A stretch of DNA of 64,000 bases from contig CM068835.1 of assembly GCA_028554795.2 (NCBI GenBank), positions 27,902,311 through 27,966,310 of the forward strand. Direction: 5' to 3'. The notes beneath the pieces were generated by a model. It made no database searches and had not been told where the DNA came from. It saw only the letters and a list, made by a program, of their open reading frames with translations. This stretch comes from Sinohyriopsis cumingii. Lineage: Eukaryota > Mollusca > Bivalvia > Unionida > Unionidae. This document shows positions 1-13,549 of this stretch, piece after piece; position 1 is the stretch's first letter; every line of letters starts with the position of its first letter. The translations under genes were made by a program, and so were the position numbers.

Positions 1-355
1 ATAAACAATAGACTGGGGATTTAGTAGTATAGATTTTCTGTAACTGTTTTCAGCATAAACAATAGATACTTGGGTTTAGTAGTATAGAATTTATATAACT
101 TGGGGTTTAGTAGTATAGATTTTATATAACTTCTTACAGCATAAGCAATAGACTTGGGATTTAGTAGTATAGATTTTATATAACTTCTTGTAGCATAAGC
201 ACTAGACTTGGGATTTAGTAGTATAGATTTTATATAACTTCTTACATCATCAACAATAGACTTGGAGATTTAGTATATTGTTTCTAACTTCTTACAGTGT
301 GAGCAGTAGACTTCTAGGGATTTAGTAGCATAGATTTCATGTAAATTCTTACAAT
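1..355. repeat. Minisatellite, about 54-bp unit
   Basis: About six degenerate copies of a unit containing GACTTGGGATTTAGTAGTAT followed by an AT-rich half. Successive GACTT starts lie at 151, 204 and 258, so the period is 53-54 bp. The array is cut by the window edge. No coding potential. Confidence 0.85.
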
Positions 356-1786
356 GCTTATTAACTTTAATTACTTTTTCTTGCCAATTGTTTTAGCATA
401 TTGGGTCAATTTTCCATGGACATTCACATAAATGTACATATGTTGCTCATTTTTGTTGATAGAAATTATCTAAACTTGTTATGTATATTCATCAATTTTA
501 CTATGCACAGTACTTAATGTAGTAAATTCAGGCAAGAAAAAGGCAATATTGGTAATCAAATGATATTGCTTGATTTTGACTTGGTCTGTGTGTGAGGTAG
601 AGATACTAGTATGAATGCTCTATATTTTTGTTAAAGTTGTAAACATGAATCTTGTTAAATTTCTTATCTGGGTTGAGTTAGGATTTTATCTCATGATTAA
701 TTTAATAGGACTCAGTGACAGGGCAGAGTTTTTTGCCAACATGTAATATACACTCATTGCTCAAGTGCATGGTGACTACTCTTTACAAAAAAAATCAAAA
801 GCATTTATTACTTTTGTGAAGTTGTTTTGTCTGACTTGCATAAGAATTGTAAGATAATATAGTCACTTTTTCTGCAGCAGTGGCAGCAATGTTTAAGTTT
901 TGCATTGAAGTGTTTAAAGTCACACATATTTTACAAAAATGCGAAACTCTGATACTATCACAATGTTTGTTCTGTAAAGCAGTTCATGTCTTGCTTGTCT
1001 CACCTACTTAAGCAGCATTCTGAATGATGTTCAGATTTTCTGTCCAAGTTCTTTCAAGTCATGTATCTTCTACACCAGTGGCACCTTTCAGCTGAAACTT
1101 GACATTATTGTAGATCTGATGTTATTATGCAGATATGCAAGGAATTTCTGTCTTGCTTGTCTCCCCTGCTTAAGAAAAAGCTTGGTTCATCATTGTGAAT
1201 GGTTTTAAAGTATTGCGTCAAAGATTTTGAAAGTTATATTCTTCTGCATGTCTTGCTGCAATCAGCTGAAACTTTGTTATCATATTGGCAGACATGCAGC
1301 TACCAGTTTTATATACAAATCATTAATTTAGATTTTTTTCATGACAAATTTAGTTGATTTTAACTTTAAGATGTTTCTACTTTTCCTGTGATTAACTTAT
1401 GTTTACCTAGTATGTGTAGGGATTAAGATATACCTTCATTAATGTATTTATTTAGACAGCATTTCCTTGCAACATTGTGTTTTGTCTATAAGTGCCATTT
1501 GTGTGTCCTTGTGCAATGTAAATTGTATCTGATATAATTTGAATAAATAATTGCAAGTGTAGTCAGAAGTTTCTATTGAGCTGTGTTCTGTTGTTTAGGA
1601 ATATACGTTTCTTATAAGGAGGAAGAGCATTTTAAGCTTTTTTTCTTTTGATATTATTGTCATAAATCTGCTTTTATTTTCAATGTTTTTTGGAAATGAA
1701 ATGCAAGTTAAAGTTCATATTCCTTGAATGAGGTATAATACTTACAGATAGATAGACAGGAATCAGAGTTAACTGTTTTATATATA
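356..1786. other. AT-rich stretch without recognised gene; possible plus-strand 3' UTR end
   Basis: No open frame of note. An AATAAA at 1542-1547 is followed 35-60 bp later by a GT-rich tract, which would fit the 3' end of a plus-strand gene lying before the window. No coding exon is visible to back this, so it is only a possibility. Confidence 0.25.
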
Positions 1787-3972
1787 CACCACTCCCTCGA
1801 TAACTCGCGCACATCGGGGTCCAGAAACATCGACCGCACTATAAGCGAGGGGCGAGTTATCGAGGGACCTATAAAATAAGCCCAAAACCAATAAAGTGAT
1901 TGACGACATAACGGAAAAATAAGGGGGGAGGGGTAGGCAGATTATACTGTTGAATACTCACTTTATAATCGTTCTGAGATTAACTGTTAATAAATATCTC
2001 TTCATAACGGTGTACTTTATTATTTTCTCATAGGACAACATTAAAAATTTCAGGATAAATTACAGTATATTGAGGCGATCATCGAAAACATTATTCCACG
2101 TGGTTTCCGTTCGTTGAACATGTGTACCACTTAACACATTGTGTACTACGTCACTAAGTTTTATGTTGAATTGTATGCATTCTAGTTTCATTGTTTGAGC
2201 CAAATTAGAAGTTTTTTATACACAAAAAGATCGACTCTTTTCGAGAAACAGTGTCGATCGAACGATAGATCGATAGATTTGAATGCGATAGAAGTAAAAT
2301 GGAAAACAAAAAAAAACAAGAGTTAATCAGTACTGACATATTTAATTGGTCTACAAATTTAAAACAACGTAAATTCTAACAAGTTAATACTTGCCGTTTG
2401 TGCCACGCTTGACAAATATCAATTCACTTTTTGAAAAAAATCAGTTAATTTTTTTTTGTGTGTGTTACTCCTTGGTTTCTCTGCCGCCGAGCAAAATCCC
2501 TCAGATTTCTCAACTGCATGAGCTTTACGTAGTCGACATTTTCGGTCTCCAGCCACCTTATGGCAATATCAAAATATTTGCTTCCTGTGCAGAGGGGTGG
2601 GGGTGCAACATCTGTGTCTGCATCACTTTCAACACTTGTGTTACTCCAGTTAGAATCGTCTTCTGCTGCAAATTTGTTCGCTATAGAAATAATTATAGTT
2701 TCATCTGACATGTATTCGGCTGTAGGGCAATCATTGTCAGCACAAATCCACTCCTCCACCAAGAGAAACGCCCATCTCAGGACCATGAGTCTGTACTAAT
2801 TTCTCCCAAACAGCCTCGGCATTAATGACATCAGTTTCACTGAAACATTCGAAGTCACTATCGTCGTCGTTGTCTCTGTTACTGTTTTGCTTTACGTCAA
2901 AGGCAGCTCCAAGACCCTTAATCCAGCACCCGAGGTCTCTTGTAATCGATTTTTTTTTTAATGCAACAAACACTTCCCCAAGTTGTTGATCAAAACAAAG
3001 CCGGCATGTACATGTAATTAGGTTCTCACAGAAGTACTCACGGGTTTCGATGTGACGGTCGATTGACTCTTTTCATGTTTTCAATGAACAGACTATGTTG
3101 TGATTATAATGTTTACACTGAAACGGAATTAAAGGATTAGAACGTGACTTTCACACAGGAAGTCGTTTAATTGATGTTTATTTCATTCTCTGTTGCCACC
3201 TGTTAACATTTACCAGAAGTTTTCATTGATCGCTATTTCACCAGACTGTTTATTTACAGTATAATGACAACTATTTATCCTAAAAACTTACATAATATAT
3301 GATATCTTTAAACAGAGGTCTCGCTAGGATTTTAAAACTGGGTCTTTCTGCCTCTGAATTCAATCACTAAATATCAGTATATTTTCTCACTCGGCCGCTA
3401 AGTCAAAGCCTTTGAACTAGCCGCCTAGCTGTTGCATCATGTTCTCTTTTTTTTTAATGTACTCTTATGAAATAGCAACAGTACATCAAAGAGTCTTTCA
3501 GTCACTGAATTCTGTCATTGTAAATATCAGCACAGTAAACTGATCAACACATTTTCCCACAAACCAGGTGGCTGAAACAGGACCGGCAAATCTTTGAAAT
3601 TTCCCGCGCACCTATTACATGCCTACGGAGGACTCCAGCTCAGTGATTTTCTGCGTCCCAGATCAAAAATTGGCGTCCAAATACGCGTAATTAAGCGTTT
3701 TCGAGATCTCTGAAATTAATTCTTCTCTAGAGCTTGCAAATTGCAAAATATGGGTTATATTTTTACGGGCATTAATCACCATTTTCGATGATAAAACGAG
3801 CAATGTATCAAGGTTTAATTTATCAATTCTTATCGTAATTTTTTTTCATGTTCAGCATATTTTAAAGATATTTTAAATACATTTTGTCTGGAAAAAATCG
3901 GGAGCCAAGACGGACACCGCGTTATAAGCGGGATCGCGAGTTATCCGGGCGCGAGTTATTGAGGGAGCGGTG
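1787..3972 (-). mobile_element. Tigger-like (pogo, Tc1/mariner) DNA transposon, internally deleted
   Basis: The ends are inverted repeats: the left reads CACCACTCCCTCGATAACTC and the reverse complement of the right reads CACCGCTCCCTCAATAACTC. Similarity continues more loosely inwards. Each end is flanked by TA (1785-1786 and 3973-3974), the target duplication of Tc1/mariner elements. The CCCTCGATAACTCGCG style of terminus is typical of Tigger/pogo. At 2.19 kb it could only just hold a transposase, and only a C-terminal remnant is readable, on the minus strand. It is denser in CpG than its surroundings. Confidence 0.8.
2445..2973 (-). pseudogene. Tigger-type transposase, C-terminal remnant
   Basis: Two overlapping minus-strand open frames (2973-2737 and 2786-2445) lie in different frames and look like the acidic C-terminal part of a pogo/Tigger transposase. 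The first has an FECFSETD-VINAEAVWEKLV stretch, the second CPTAEYMSDETIIISI, which matches the 'T-E-x-(L/M)-S/T-D-E-x-I' motif near the end of TIGD-type proteins. The CENP-B-like DNA-binding domain and the DDE catalytic core were not found elsewhere in the element. It is therefore frameshifted and 5'-deleted and cannot encode an active transposase. Assignment is by motif memory, not by search. Confidence 0.55.
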
Positions 3973-4731
3973 TATGTTAGTTCAAGAGCCCACAGTGATG
4001 AGTTGTTTTGAGAAAATTGTCTGTATTTTAATTACTGTATGTCACAGATAAACAAACTATACATGAAAAATGATTGCCAAGGCCTTAACTTTATTATAAC
4101 ATAAGAGACATATGGACTTGTTCATATTAGCACTAACAGGTAAGTATTGCCAAACAAGAGGTTGACAGGCAATGTATGTTTCTTTTGTCAAGCCAGCATC
4201 TACATTGGACTTGTATTCATCATCATTTTTTTGTTACTCAGAATTTCTCGTTATTTTCAGCTCCAGTACCGTAATCTGATTTACTTCAAAATCTTTAAAA
4301 TCATTTTCATCATCTTTATCATAACCATTCTTTGCCAGTTTAAAATCATTGAAGATAAATCATGCTGATGGTCGGTCATTTTGAGTTTTCCGGGTAGCAT
4401 GTTTTAACCTAACATTTGTAAAGCTAATTTACTAAATGCATAGTAAAATATGACAAAATGCTTGTTCCATGGCCCAGTGTACCAATACAATTTAGTTTCT
4501 CAACTATTCATGTCTGCATGAAGTGATTGTATATGTAAAAATAAAAACAGTTGCTTGCGTAAATTATGGCATTTAATTTGAACAAAAAAATTATTTTTAA
4601 TTTTGATATAAAATCGATATACATTGAAAATAGCATTTCTACAAGATAACTATGACAGCATGTATATACAGGCATACTTGTGTACAGAAACCACGTGCAT
4701 AGCTACCTATTCAGCCATACAGATCAATGTA

Positions 4732-5730
4732 CAGTGGTCTCCCTCTTATACAGCCACCCCTTCTGAAAGTGGCCTTATAAAGTGAGTGGCCTTTCCAGAG
4801 GGGGACTAAAATATTTTGTGAGAAGTATATGTAATCTATGTAGCAAGAAAGCTAAATACTTAAAATCATTTATTATCTTTATTTAAAGGTAACATTAATT
4901 ATTAAAGGTTCTTCTTGTCTTACAAATAGACTTATTTCAACTGAACACACATTAATAATAATAGATCTTATTCTTGACATAAGCATGAAATGCAAGCGGG
5001 GTATTGTTGTCATACACATTGCAAAACCATTCAAAAATATAATTTAATCTTGGTGCATACATAAATCTCTTTCCATCTGCTCTATTTTCCCATGCTGCTG
5101 AATATTCTTCATGCAAAAGTTCTGTAATATGTTGCTAATTGTGCAGTAGTGAGATTTAATTATGCAGATGCAACTTCTGTAGAGTAGATGATCTTTAAAA
5201 GTAATATTGTGTACTGTTATGTGATTTTTTGGGTACCTCATTTTATTCAAGGTTAATCCACAAAATCTATATTTAGCCTATGCTGACCAAGTTATGATCT
5301 TGACAGTAATGTCTGGTTGTAATCATCCAAGAGAAGAACTCAGCAGCTGTGTGAAGCCCAGTACTTTATCACAACATTGTTGAGTCCTTTTGCTCTAAAT
5401 GTTGGCTTTTACAGATAATGATATTGTGTTACATGTACTTTAGCCAACACTTCTGACAGAAACCTGACATTGGGAGATAGGTATCAGTAGAGATAATCAG
5501 ATTACTTACTTAACCATATGAATTAAATATTGGTTCTGGACACATTTTGTGGCAGCTTGTGAGGTGAACATTTTACATTTTTGTACTAATATGCTGGCTG
5601 CTGGTCGCATTAGAGGGGTGGCCATTCTTGAGGGGTACATTTGAACACAAAACTCGAAGGAATTGTGGCCATACAGTAGGTGGCCGCTGGTTGGGGGGGG
5701 GGGGGCGGCATTTAAGAGGGGGACCATTCA
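4732..5730. mobile_element. Non-autonomous TIR element of about 1 kb, family uncertain
   Basis: The left end CAGTGGTCTCCCTCTTATAC follows a TA. The reverse complement of the right end reads TGGTCCCCCTCTTAAATGCC. The ends also share a direct match (AGAGGGGGAC followed by ATATTTTGT) at about 4797 and 5719. The interior is AT-rich, with no transposase. The exact right end is blurred by a G tract at 5694-5706. A Tc1/mariner-type MITE is the likeliest reading. Confidence 0.5.
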
Positions 5731-5909
5731 AATATTTTGTTTCAAAATATCAGTCTAAATATAATTTTGCTAGTAATAATACTAGATTTATAAAATTCAT
5801 TTAAATCTGAGAATAAAATAAGATTTTCAGAAATCTCAAAATCCACATCAATCTCAGTTCTACAAAATATGTTTCATAACAACACAGTTGCAAAATAATT
5901 GTTTCATTG

Positions 5910-6205
5910 TGTCTTCTTAACTGAGCATCTGCCTTAGATATGGGAGGTTGTGGATTCAAACCCAGGCTGAGTCATACCAGAGACTTACAAAAATGGTACT
6001 AGCAGCTGCCTTGCTTGGCACTCAACATTAAGAGGTTAGTGTTAGGACTGGTGTCAGGATAATGTGACTGAGTGGGACATGGTGCTACATGTCTGTGGCA
6101 TGATGCCCAGTGCTAGACATCACTATAAACTGTCACACTGCAGTCATTGTAGCAATATGACTAAAATTGTTAAAGCTATGTTAAAAATCCGAATCACACA
6201 CAAAC
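5910..6205 (+). repeat. tRNA-derived SINE, copy 1 (plus strand)
   Basis: Shares with the copy at 59250-59565 the long core GACTTACAAAAATGGTACTA, AAGAGGTTAGTGTTAGGACT and the CACTATAAACT block, in the same order. The tRNA-like head is decayed, with a B-box-like GGATTCAAACCC at about 5952. It ends in an AC-rich tail near 6200-6245. Confidence 0.75.
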
Positions 6206-6359
6206 ACACATGCATGCATGCAGATACACATATACACACACACGTACACTCCCTCACTATTACAGACAGAGCTCCCTTTATCAGCTACAAAACCAATCTT
6301 GAATAAGAAACCATTTTAGTCAGTCTGTTGTGGTCAAATTCTTAACTGGAACTACCATA

Positions 6360-7320
6360 ATTTTGTATTTTTACAAGTCTATGCTCTTAAAATAAGTAAC
6401 AAGAAGAGTGAAAAGTAATAAGCTTTGTAAAATTCCTCAAATAATTTATTTCCCTAGAATAAAAAAGTGAAAAATGAGAAAAATGAACTTGCAGAATTGC
6501 AAATTAAATCCCCAAATAATCCTAGAATTACAGACTCAAGTCCTTATAATTAAAAGTCCTGAATAATTTCAGTAGAAGTAAAAAAAAAAATCCAGAACAG
6601 AAGGTGAAGATGTGTCTGTGGTAGCTACTAAATTGTTGATGTGTCATGTCTTTTGTTAAATCGCAGTAATATAATTCCTGGTTTAAATTAACCATAAATT
6701 CCAGTGAATGTCTCTTTCCAAGAATTGTAATCAGAGCACTTTTTGTATTTCCAGAGGAAATAATCACTTGAATTCAATAATTTTGAAGAAATAAATTCCT
6801 GCCCAGCTGGACACAACATATAATACAACTTGAAAGTGCTGGATTTTAAAGCACAACTGAAAAATCTTCTCAGTTACAAGATTATGTAGTTCTCTACTTG
6901 ACCTCAGGTCATAATTAGCATTTTCTACAAAAAAAATATTACTTGATGGAAAATAACCATTCAGTAATGATCCTGATGTTTGCAGAATAAAAATATTAGT
7001 TATTATTAGAAACCAAAACCTAAACTGTGTCAATACACTAAGGAAATTCCAAAACCTAGACCTAGACCCATGTAAACATTTACTTCTGTTAATAATAATT
7101 CTGATTTTAAACCCAAACATATAAGAGAGTAATTTAGCTATGTAGATGTATTAATTGTTTTCAGGAAAAAGTAAATTCAGGTCACGCAGAAATCAACTCA
7201 ATTTTGGACAGGGTCAAGTCCAATGCACAATGTTATATTACAATAGCATGTAATGAAATAAAAAATAAAATTTATAAAACTAACAAACAAACATTGCAAC
7301 TGAAATATACATAACAGTAT
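6360..7320 (+). repeat. Unclassified dispersed repeat, copy 1
   Basis: Homologous to 25150-25985 (same orientation) and to 10350-10915 (inverted). Shared landmarks are AATAATTTATTTCCCTAGAA near the start, TGACCTCAGGTCA in the middle and GGTCAAGT...ATATACATAA near the end. Two short minus-strand frames (7120-6764 and 6767-6528) lie in it, but neither is recognisable. Not matched to any known transposon class. Confidence 0.6.
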
Positions 7321-8667
7321 CCAAAGCAAATTTATACAGAATTGAACATACCTTATTCCACCAATCTTAGTCTTTTGAAATGTTGAATTTAATAAGAAAG
7401 GTGTTTTGAGCTTTCGAATACTTACAAAATGACTTTATTAAACTATTAAATATTTCTCATATTGTCAATTCCTGAGTAGAATTTCAATAGGAAAACATGG
7501 TGCAGAATTTTTTTGCATGTTGCAAATTTTATTTTTTAAATATAGCCTGATTACACTTATAGTATCATAACAATGTGCAATTTGAGGTGAAAATCATTTA
7601 ACTCAAAATAACCTTCATACGATAAATATAAACCTTACTCATCAAAGAAATGATAGAACTTTTACCCATCTGACAGCCATGATTGATACAAAACTGGTCT
7701 GTTATTAGTCCTATTTTTATTTTTTCAGACAATGTGTGAAATTTCAAGGAAGTTTTGTTTTTGATTTTTATAAATTCTGCCCATTATAAAAGGACATCCT
7801 TCCAAAATGAATTTTTATATCTTTGGATCATCACAATATTTGCAAATCGTGTAATTGAAAAAAGTGAAATACAACAACTCATATTATTGAGAATGTAATC
7901 TATTATATTTTGCAATTTTGAATGATTAATCAGCAAATGCTAAACCCTAAATATTTTTAGAGATATAATAAAAGATGCTAGATATACAATCCACCTTAAT
8001 TTAGCTTTTTATTAAGCTTATTACTTACTTTATCAGGACCATTATTCCACATAAATTTATAAAACAGTTTTCAATTCATTTTTGAACACTTGTTGATGGA
8101 TTTGGTAACATTAAGAATAATTGTGTCAATTTAGATAAAGCCACTGATTTTAAAGCAATGATTGTCCCATATATAGTTAATTTTCTTTAATTCCATTACC
8201 CTAAAAAAATTTGTACATCTTGAATTTTGTTTTCAGAAATTATTTCCACAATGTCTTCTTTATTCATGTATGACTCAACTTATAGTAAAGAGAAATTTGA
8301 AACCCAATCAGATACTAAATTTATACACATCTGTCTGGGAATTCTTAAATGCCCCATTTTTTATAACTTTTGTTGATATTCACTTTTAGCCCCGACACTG
8401 ATGCAAAGATGCATTTGCATCAGTATGGCATATACTTTGAAAAGCATTTAAGGATATCTGACAATGGTGCGACTGACACCACTATGAGCACTTCATAATT
8501 TTAAAATCTTGTCAAAATATTGAGACTGGGAACTTGAATTCTAAAAAGCTTTGAGAATTTGGGCCTTTTTATTATTTCCTTGTTACAGCTACATTCGGGT
8601 CATTTCTATGATTAGTATTTATCACAATCATTAAAATTTAAAAGATTTTCAAATTCTTTTCAACTAA
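7321..8667. other. AT-rich intergenic stretch, nothing recognised
   Basis: No open frame, terminal repeat or tandem array seen on either strand. Confidence 0.6.
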
Positions 8668-10036
8668 TTTAACCAGTGCTCACTTTGACAGTGATCATTA
8701 CTACCATGTCCATAAAATGCCAGTGCTTACTTTGACAGTGATCATTACTGTCATGTCCATAAAATACCAATGCTTACTTTGACAGTGATCATTACTGTCA
8801 TGTCCATAAAATACCAATGCTTACTTTGACACTCATCATTACTGCCATGTACATAAAATACCAATGCTTACTTTGACAGTGATCATTACTACCATGTCTA
8901 TAAAATACCAACGCTTACTTTGACAGTGATCATTACTGTCATGTCCATAAAATGCCAATGCTTACTTTGACAGTGATCATTACTGCCATGTCCATAAAAT
9001 ACCAATGCTTACTTTAACAGTGATCATTACTGCCATGTCCATAAAATACCAATGCTTACTTTGACAGTGATCATTACTGTCATGTCCATAAAATACCAAT
9101 ACTCACTTTGACAGTGATCATTACTGCCATGTCTATAAAATACCAACGCTTACTTTGACAGTGATCATTACTGTCATGTCCATAAAATACCAACACTCAC
9201 TTTGACAGTGATCATTACTGCCATGTCCATAAAATACCAATACTCACTTTGACAGTGATCATTACTGCCATGTCCATAAAATACCAATGCTCACTTTGAC
9301 AGTGATCATTACTGTCATGTCCATAAAATACCAATGCTTACTTTGACAGTGATCATTACTGTCATGTCCATAAAATACCAATGCTTACTTTGACAGTGAT
9401 CATTACTGTCATGTCCATAAAATACCAATACTCACTTTGACAGTGATCATTACTGCCATGTCCATAAAATACCAATACTCACTTTGACAGTGATCATTAC
9501 TGCCATGTCCATAAAATACCAATGCTTACTTTGACAGTGATCATTACTGCCATGTCCATAAAATACCAATGCTTACTTTGACAGTGATCATTACTGCCAT
9601 GTCCATAAAATACCAATACTCACTTTGACAGTGATCATTACTGCCATGTCCATAAAATACCAATGCTTACTTTGACAGTGATCATTACTGCCATGTCCAT
9701 AAAATACCAATGCTTACTTTGACAGTGATCATTACTGTCATGTCCATAAAATACCAATACTCACTTTGACAGTGATCATTACTGCCATGTCTATAAAATA
9801 CCAATACTCACTTTGACAGTGATCATTACTGTCATGTCCATAAAATACCAATACTCACTTTGACAGTGATCATTACTGCCATGTCCATAAAATACCAATA
9901 CTCACTTTGACAGTGATCATTACTGCCATGTCCATAAAATACCAATGTTTACTTTGACAGTGATTATTACTGCCATGTCCATAAAATACCAATACTCACT
10001 TTGACAGTAATCATTACTGCCGTGTCCATAAAATAT
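8668..10036. repeat. Minisatellite, 47-bp unit, about 29 copies
   Basis: Very regular unit (CCAATGCTTACTTTGACAGT, then GATCATTACTGTCATGTCC, then ATAAAATA). Variants alternate between GCTTAC/ACTCAC and GTCATG/GCCATG. Many units contain the inverted pair TGACAGT ... ACTGTCA separated by seven bases. Confidence 0.95.
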
Positions 10037-10349
10037 GTATGAAAGATATAAATGTGCCATTTAATAAGGAAGGCATTAATCATCTGCTGTAGACTAGCTA
10101 GTTTTTATTATCCGGCTCAGCTATATACAGAATTAATGAACAAACCTTGTGCTCTGTTCATATGACATGTTTATCTCAATCTGGGTCTAGAACATTGGAA
10201 ATTCTCCATGAATTGCCAGGTCTACAAGTTGTTTACCACATTTTATATTATAATTTTAAAAATGTACCTTCAAATTATAACTAAGATTTTATTTTGCAAA
10301 CATTTGGAACCTTTCAGAAAGAAATTTTCCATTAGGTAACAGTTTGTTT

Positions 10350-10915
10350 TCTCCAAAAATGTTAATTGTGACCTGAGGTCAAGAAGAGGACTATATAATC
10401 TTGTTTTTCTATAAATTATTCATTCATGCTGTAAACTCTGTGCAGAATCAGTTGTATTATTGTTGTGTCCAGTCTTGGTTTTGGGCTGGAATGTATTCAG
10501 ATTATTTAATTCAAGTTATTCTTCTCTGGAAATACAAAGTACTCAAAAATAAGACTCTTGGAAATAGAGATAAGGAATTGACAGTGAAATTCAAACAAAG
10601 ATATATTCTTGGATTGTATTATTGTGAGTCAACAAAGACTGTTGGTACATCATAATGACATAGGCTACCACATGCACATCAACACTTCCAGCATTGGATT
10701 ATTGATTTTTGGAATACCACTAAAGTTATTCAGATACATTAATCATTAAGTCTTGTCTAAGAAATATGAAGATATTTTGGGGATTTATTTTTAATACTTT
10801 AAGGTATTTTTATATTTTAACTTTGCATTAAAGGGAAATAAATTGTTTGTTGACATTACAAAGCTTGTTGGTTTTCACTCTTTTCTGTTACTATGTTAAA
10901 GACCATAGATTTGTA
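10350..10915 (-). repeat. Unclassified dispersed repeat, copy 2 (inverted, shorter)
   Basis: The reverse complement matches the repeat at 6360-7320. The TGACCTGAGGTCAAG block at 10371, the TTGTGTCCAG block at about 10464 and AAATAAATTGTTTGTTGA at about 10838 appear in the expected inverted order. The 84-codon plus-strand frame at 10401-10655 is a by-product of this repeat. Confidence 0.55.
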
Positions 10916-11128
10916 ATACAGGCATGACCATGAATTTAAGCACCCATCTATGTATTTTAACCTCAAAGCCATGACAATTGAGACTCACAAAAACAAATGA
11001 TACTACATCATGAAAGGAAATATAGTAAATTAGGTTTCTCAGAATATATGCCTCTTAACTAGGAAATAAAATCCAATACCACTTAATTCCATTCCTCTCA
11101 GAAAGATGAAAATGCCTGGTCTCCCCCC

Positions 11129-11238
<110 letters not shown>

Positions 11239-11554
11239 AATTTCCCCCTCTTTCCACTACTTGGTGGCCACTGAGGATTACTGCATTTGTAGGAAGGCAT
11301 GGAAGGGCTTCATTGTACTGTGACTGAGTAAGCACTGAAGTTGGGAGAATAGGTAATAGGAGGAGGAAATGCATGAGCTGATGGAATCCCTATGTGAAGG
11401 ATAAAACCACTCCCCTAATGTAAAGGCAGCACAACCGAATGTCACATTGTAATATTTACAATGATAGTATGAAATAACGAATTTCTTACCAACCAAATAT
11501 TCTAGGCAAATGCAGCAAAATGCATAAACCCACACCTGTTCTACAAATCTCGCA

Positions 11555-11995
11555 ACCTATATGTAAGCAATACTTCCCATAACAGTGATTTCCATTCAGT
11601 GTCCTTATGTGGTAAGCAGTACTTCTCATAACTGTGATTTCTATTCAATGTCTTTAAGCAGTAAGCAATGCTTCCCATAACAGTGATTTCTATTCAATGT
11701 CTTTAAGCAGTAAGCAATGCTTCCCATAACAGTGATTTCCATTCAGTGTCCTTATGTGGTAAGCAATGCTTCCCATAACAGTGATTTCCATTCAGTGTCC
11801 TTATGTGGTAAGCAATGCTTCCCATAACAGTGATTTCCATTCAATGTCCTTATGTGGTAAGCAATACTTCTCATAACTGTGATTTTTATTCAATGTCTTT
11901 AAGCAGTAAGCAATACTTTCCATAACAGTGATTTCCACTCAGTGTCCTTAAGTATCTAGTTTCCTTAAGTGGTATGCAATACTTTGCATAACAGA
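11555..11995. repeat. Minisatellite, about 49-bp unit, about 8-9 copies
   Basis: Unit AAGCAATGCTTCCCATAACA, then GTGATTTCCATTCAGTGTCC, then TTATGTGGT. Two subtypes end in TTATGTGGT or TTAAGCAGT. Confidence 0.92.
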
Positions 11996-13549
11996 CATAC
12001 CCATCACATTTTAAGTGTACTTAGAGCAATTAAAGTCAGAGAGTTGTGAAAAAAAAACTTAGGTCTGTTCCATTTCAACATGCATAAAACCCAAGCATGT
12101 TACTTTTAAAAATAATATAGGTTAGGGTACTTTTATTATTCAGAAGTTCATATGAACAATGGTATACAATTTTAAACTGCATCTATGGGTGACTACTCCA
12201 CATTAGCTGTGATTTCCCTGGGTGCCATATATATGTACAGCCCTTACCTGGATGCCAAGTCCCACAATTGATAACGACAATTCTTTATTAATTGATTCTT
12301 TATTAATTGCATTCATTACCACTTTAAAATCTACAAAACCCTACCATAATTAGGTATGTTATGGTATAAAAAGACAATATGTTAAACAGTTTCCTTTAAA
12401 AACATTTTATCAAATTTACCTTATTATGTAAAATAGCACCATTTCATTTAAAATGGACTTTAAATGACAGTAAAAGCTATACAACATGTTCGCATCATCA
12501 CTGTTGTCATTGTTACCATTAATATAAAGTAATTAAACAAGAGGCAGGTCCAGTAAAATTTAAAGCTATACAATATGCTGTCATAGCATTAAGACACATT
12601 TCATCAAAATAAATATTCCTATACATGTAAAATAATGATAAAAAATGTTAAAATATTAACAGTGCATGTGAAATAAGAGAAGTGAAAATACAACATACAC
12701 AAATATTAATGAAATAAACAGTTGATAATTCACTCACATTAATCTCAAGATGAATCCAAAAACGGATACCAGCCTACAGAAAACTTCATTTTCTATATCA
12801 AATTAAATTACAGTGAAAAAAAGTAATACTTTACTAAAATTGATCAAGTACAAATTTAATAAATTCTAAGTGACTTAAAATAACGTACATTTTAAGTATA
12901 CCATTACATGTATTAAACTTAACTGCTAATTATAACTAATAAAGATTATCTTTACCTCCTGCCTGTCTCAAGGAAACAGTAAATAAGCAATTTTTTATTT
13001 TAAATATTAATGATAATGTATGTCTCAGCAAAGAATAAAACCCCTAAAAGTCTGCATTAATGAAGTATTTCTACCTATTTGAAGTGTCAAATTTCTGATG
13101 TGGTACCATCTTTAATAGTGATCCCAAGGATGAAATCCTAGTAGCAGCACTGTTAAGTAAATTTCTGTGTAACACTTTCAAATTGATAAATCAGTCATTA
13201 TAAACCAGGTCTCACTCCTTGAACATGAAGAAAATGATGACGCTCTTGCTGCAGAATTAATTTCTTGTCTATTGTTTTATCAGTCTTAAAATGCCAAATT
13301 TTAATGTCCCCCCCACCATGACATTGGAGGAGATTCATTTTGGCACTTTCATTGTTGAAAGTTTACATAATTCATGCCGACTTTTAATCATGAAATTTAA
13401 GCATCTGTAAAGTACAACAATTGAATTGTCAAGCACTATAATTAATTGTGTCTACACTGGGAAAAATGTTGACTGCAGCATAGAGTTCATAAGATTTCAG
13501 ATTTAAGAATTTCATTCTTAGAAAATAACTTTGAAATTTTTTTTTGGAA
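11996..13549. other. AT-rich stretch, nothing recognised
   Basis: No coding signal, tandem repeat or terminal repeat was recognised on either strand. Confidence 0.55.

Noticed and set aside
4147-4368. Hydrophobic 73-codon plus-strand frame
   Set aside because: Composition (Ile, Phe, Leu) is what AT-rich DNA gives by chance; no splice context or homology.
6528-7120. Two adjoining minus-strand frames (118 and 79 codons)
   Set aside because: They lie in a dispersed repeat whose other copies do not keep the frames open over the same length; listed only as part of the repeat.
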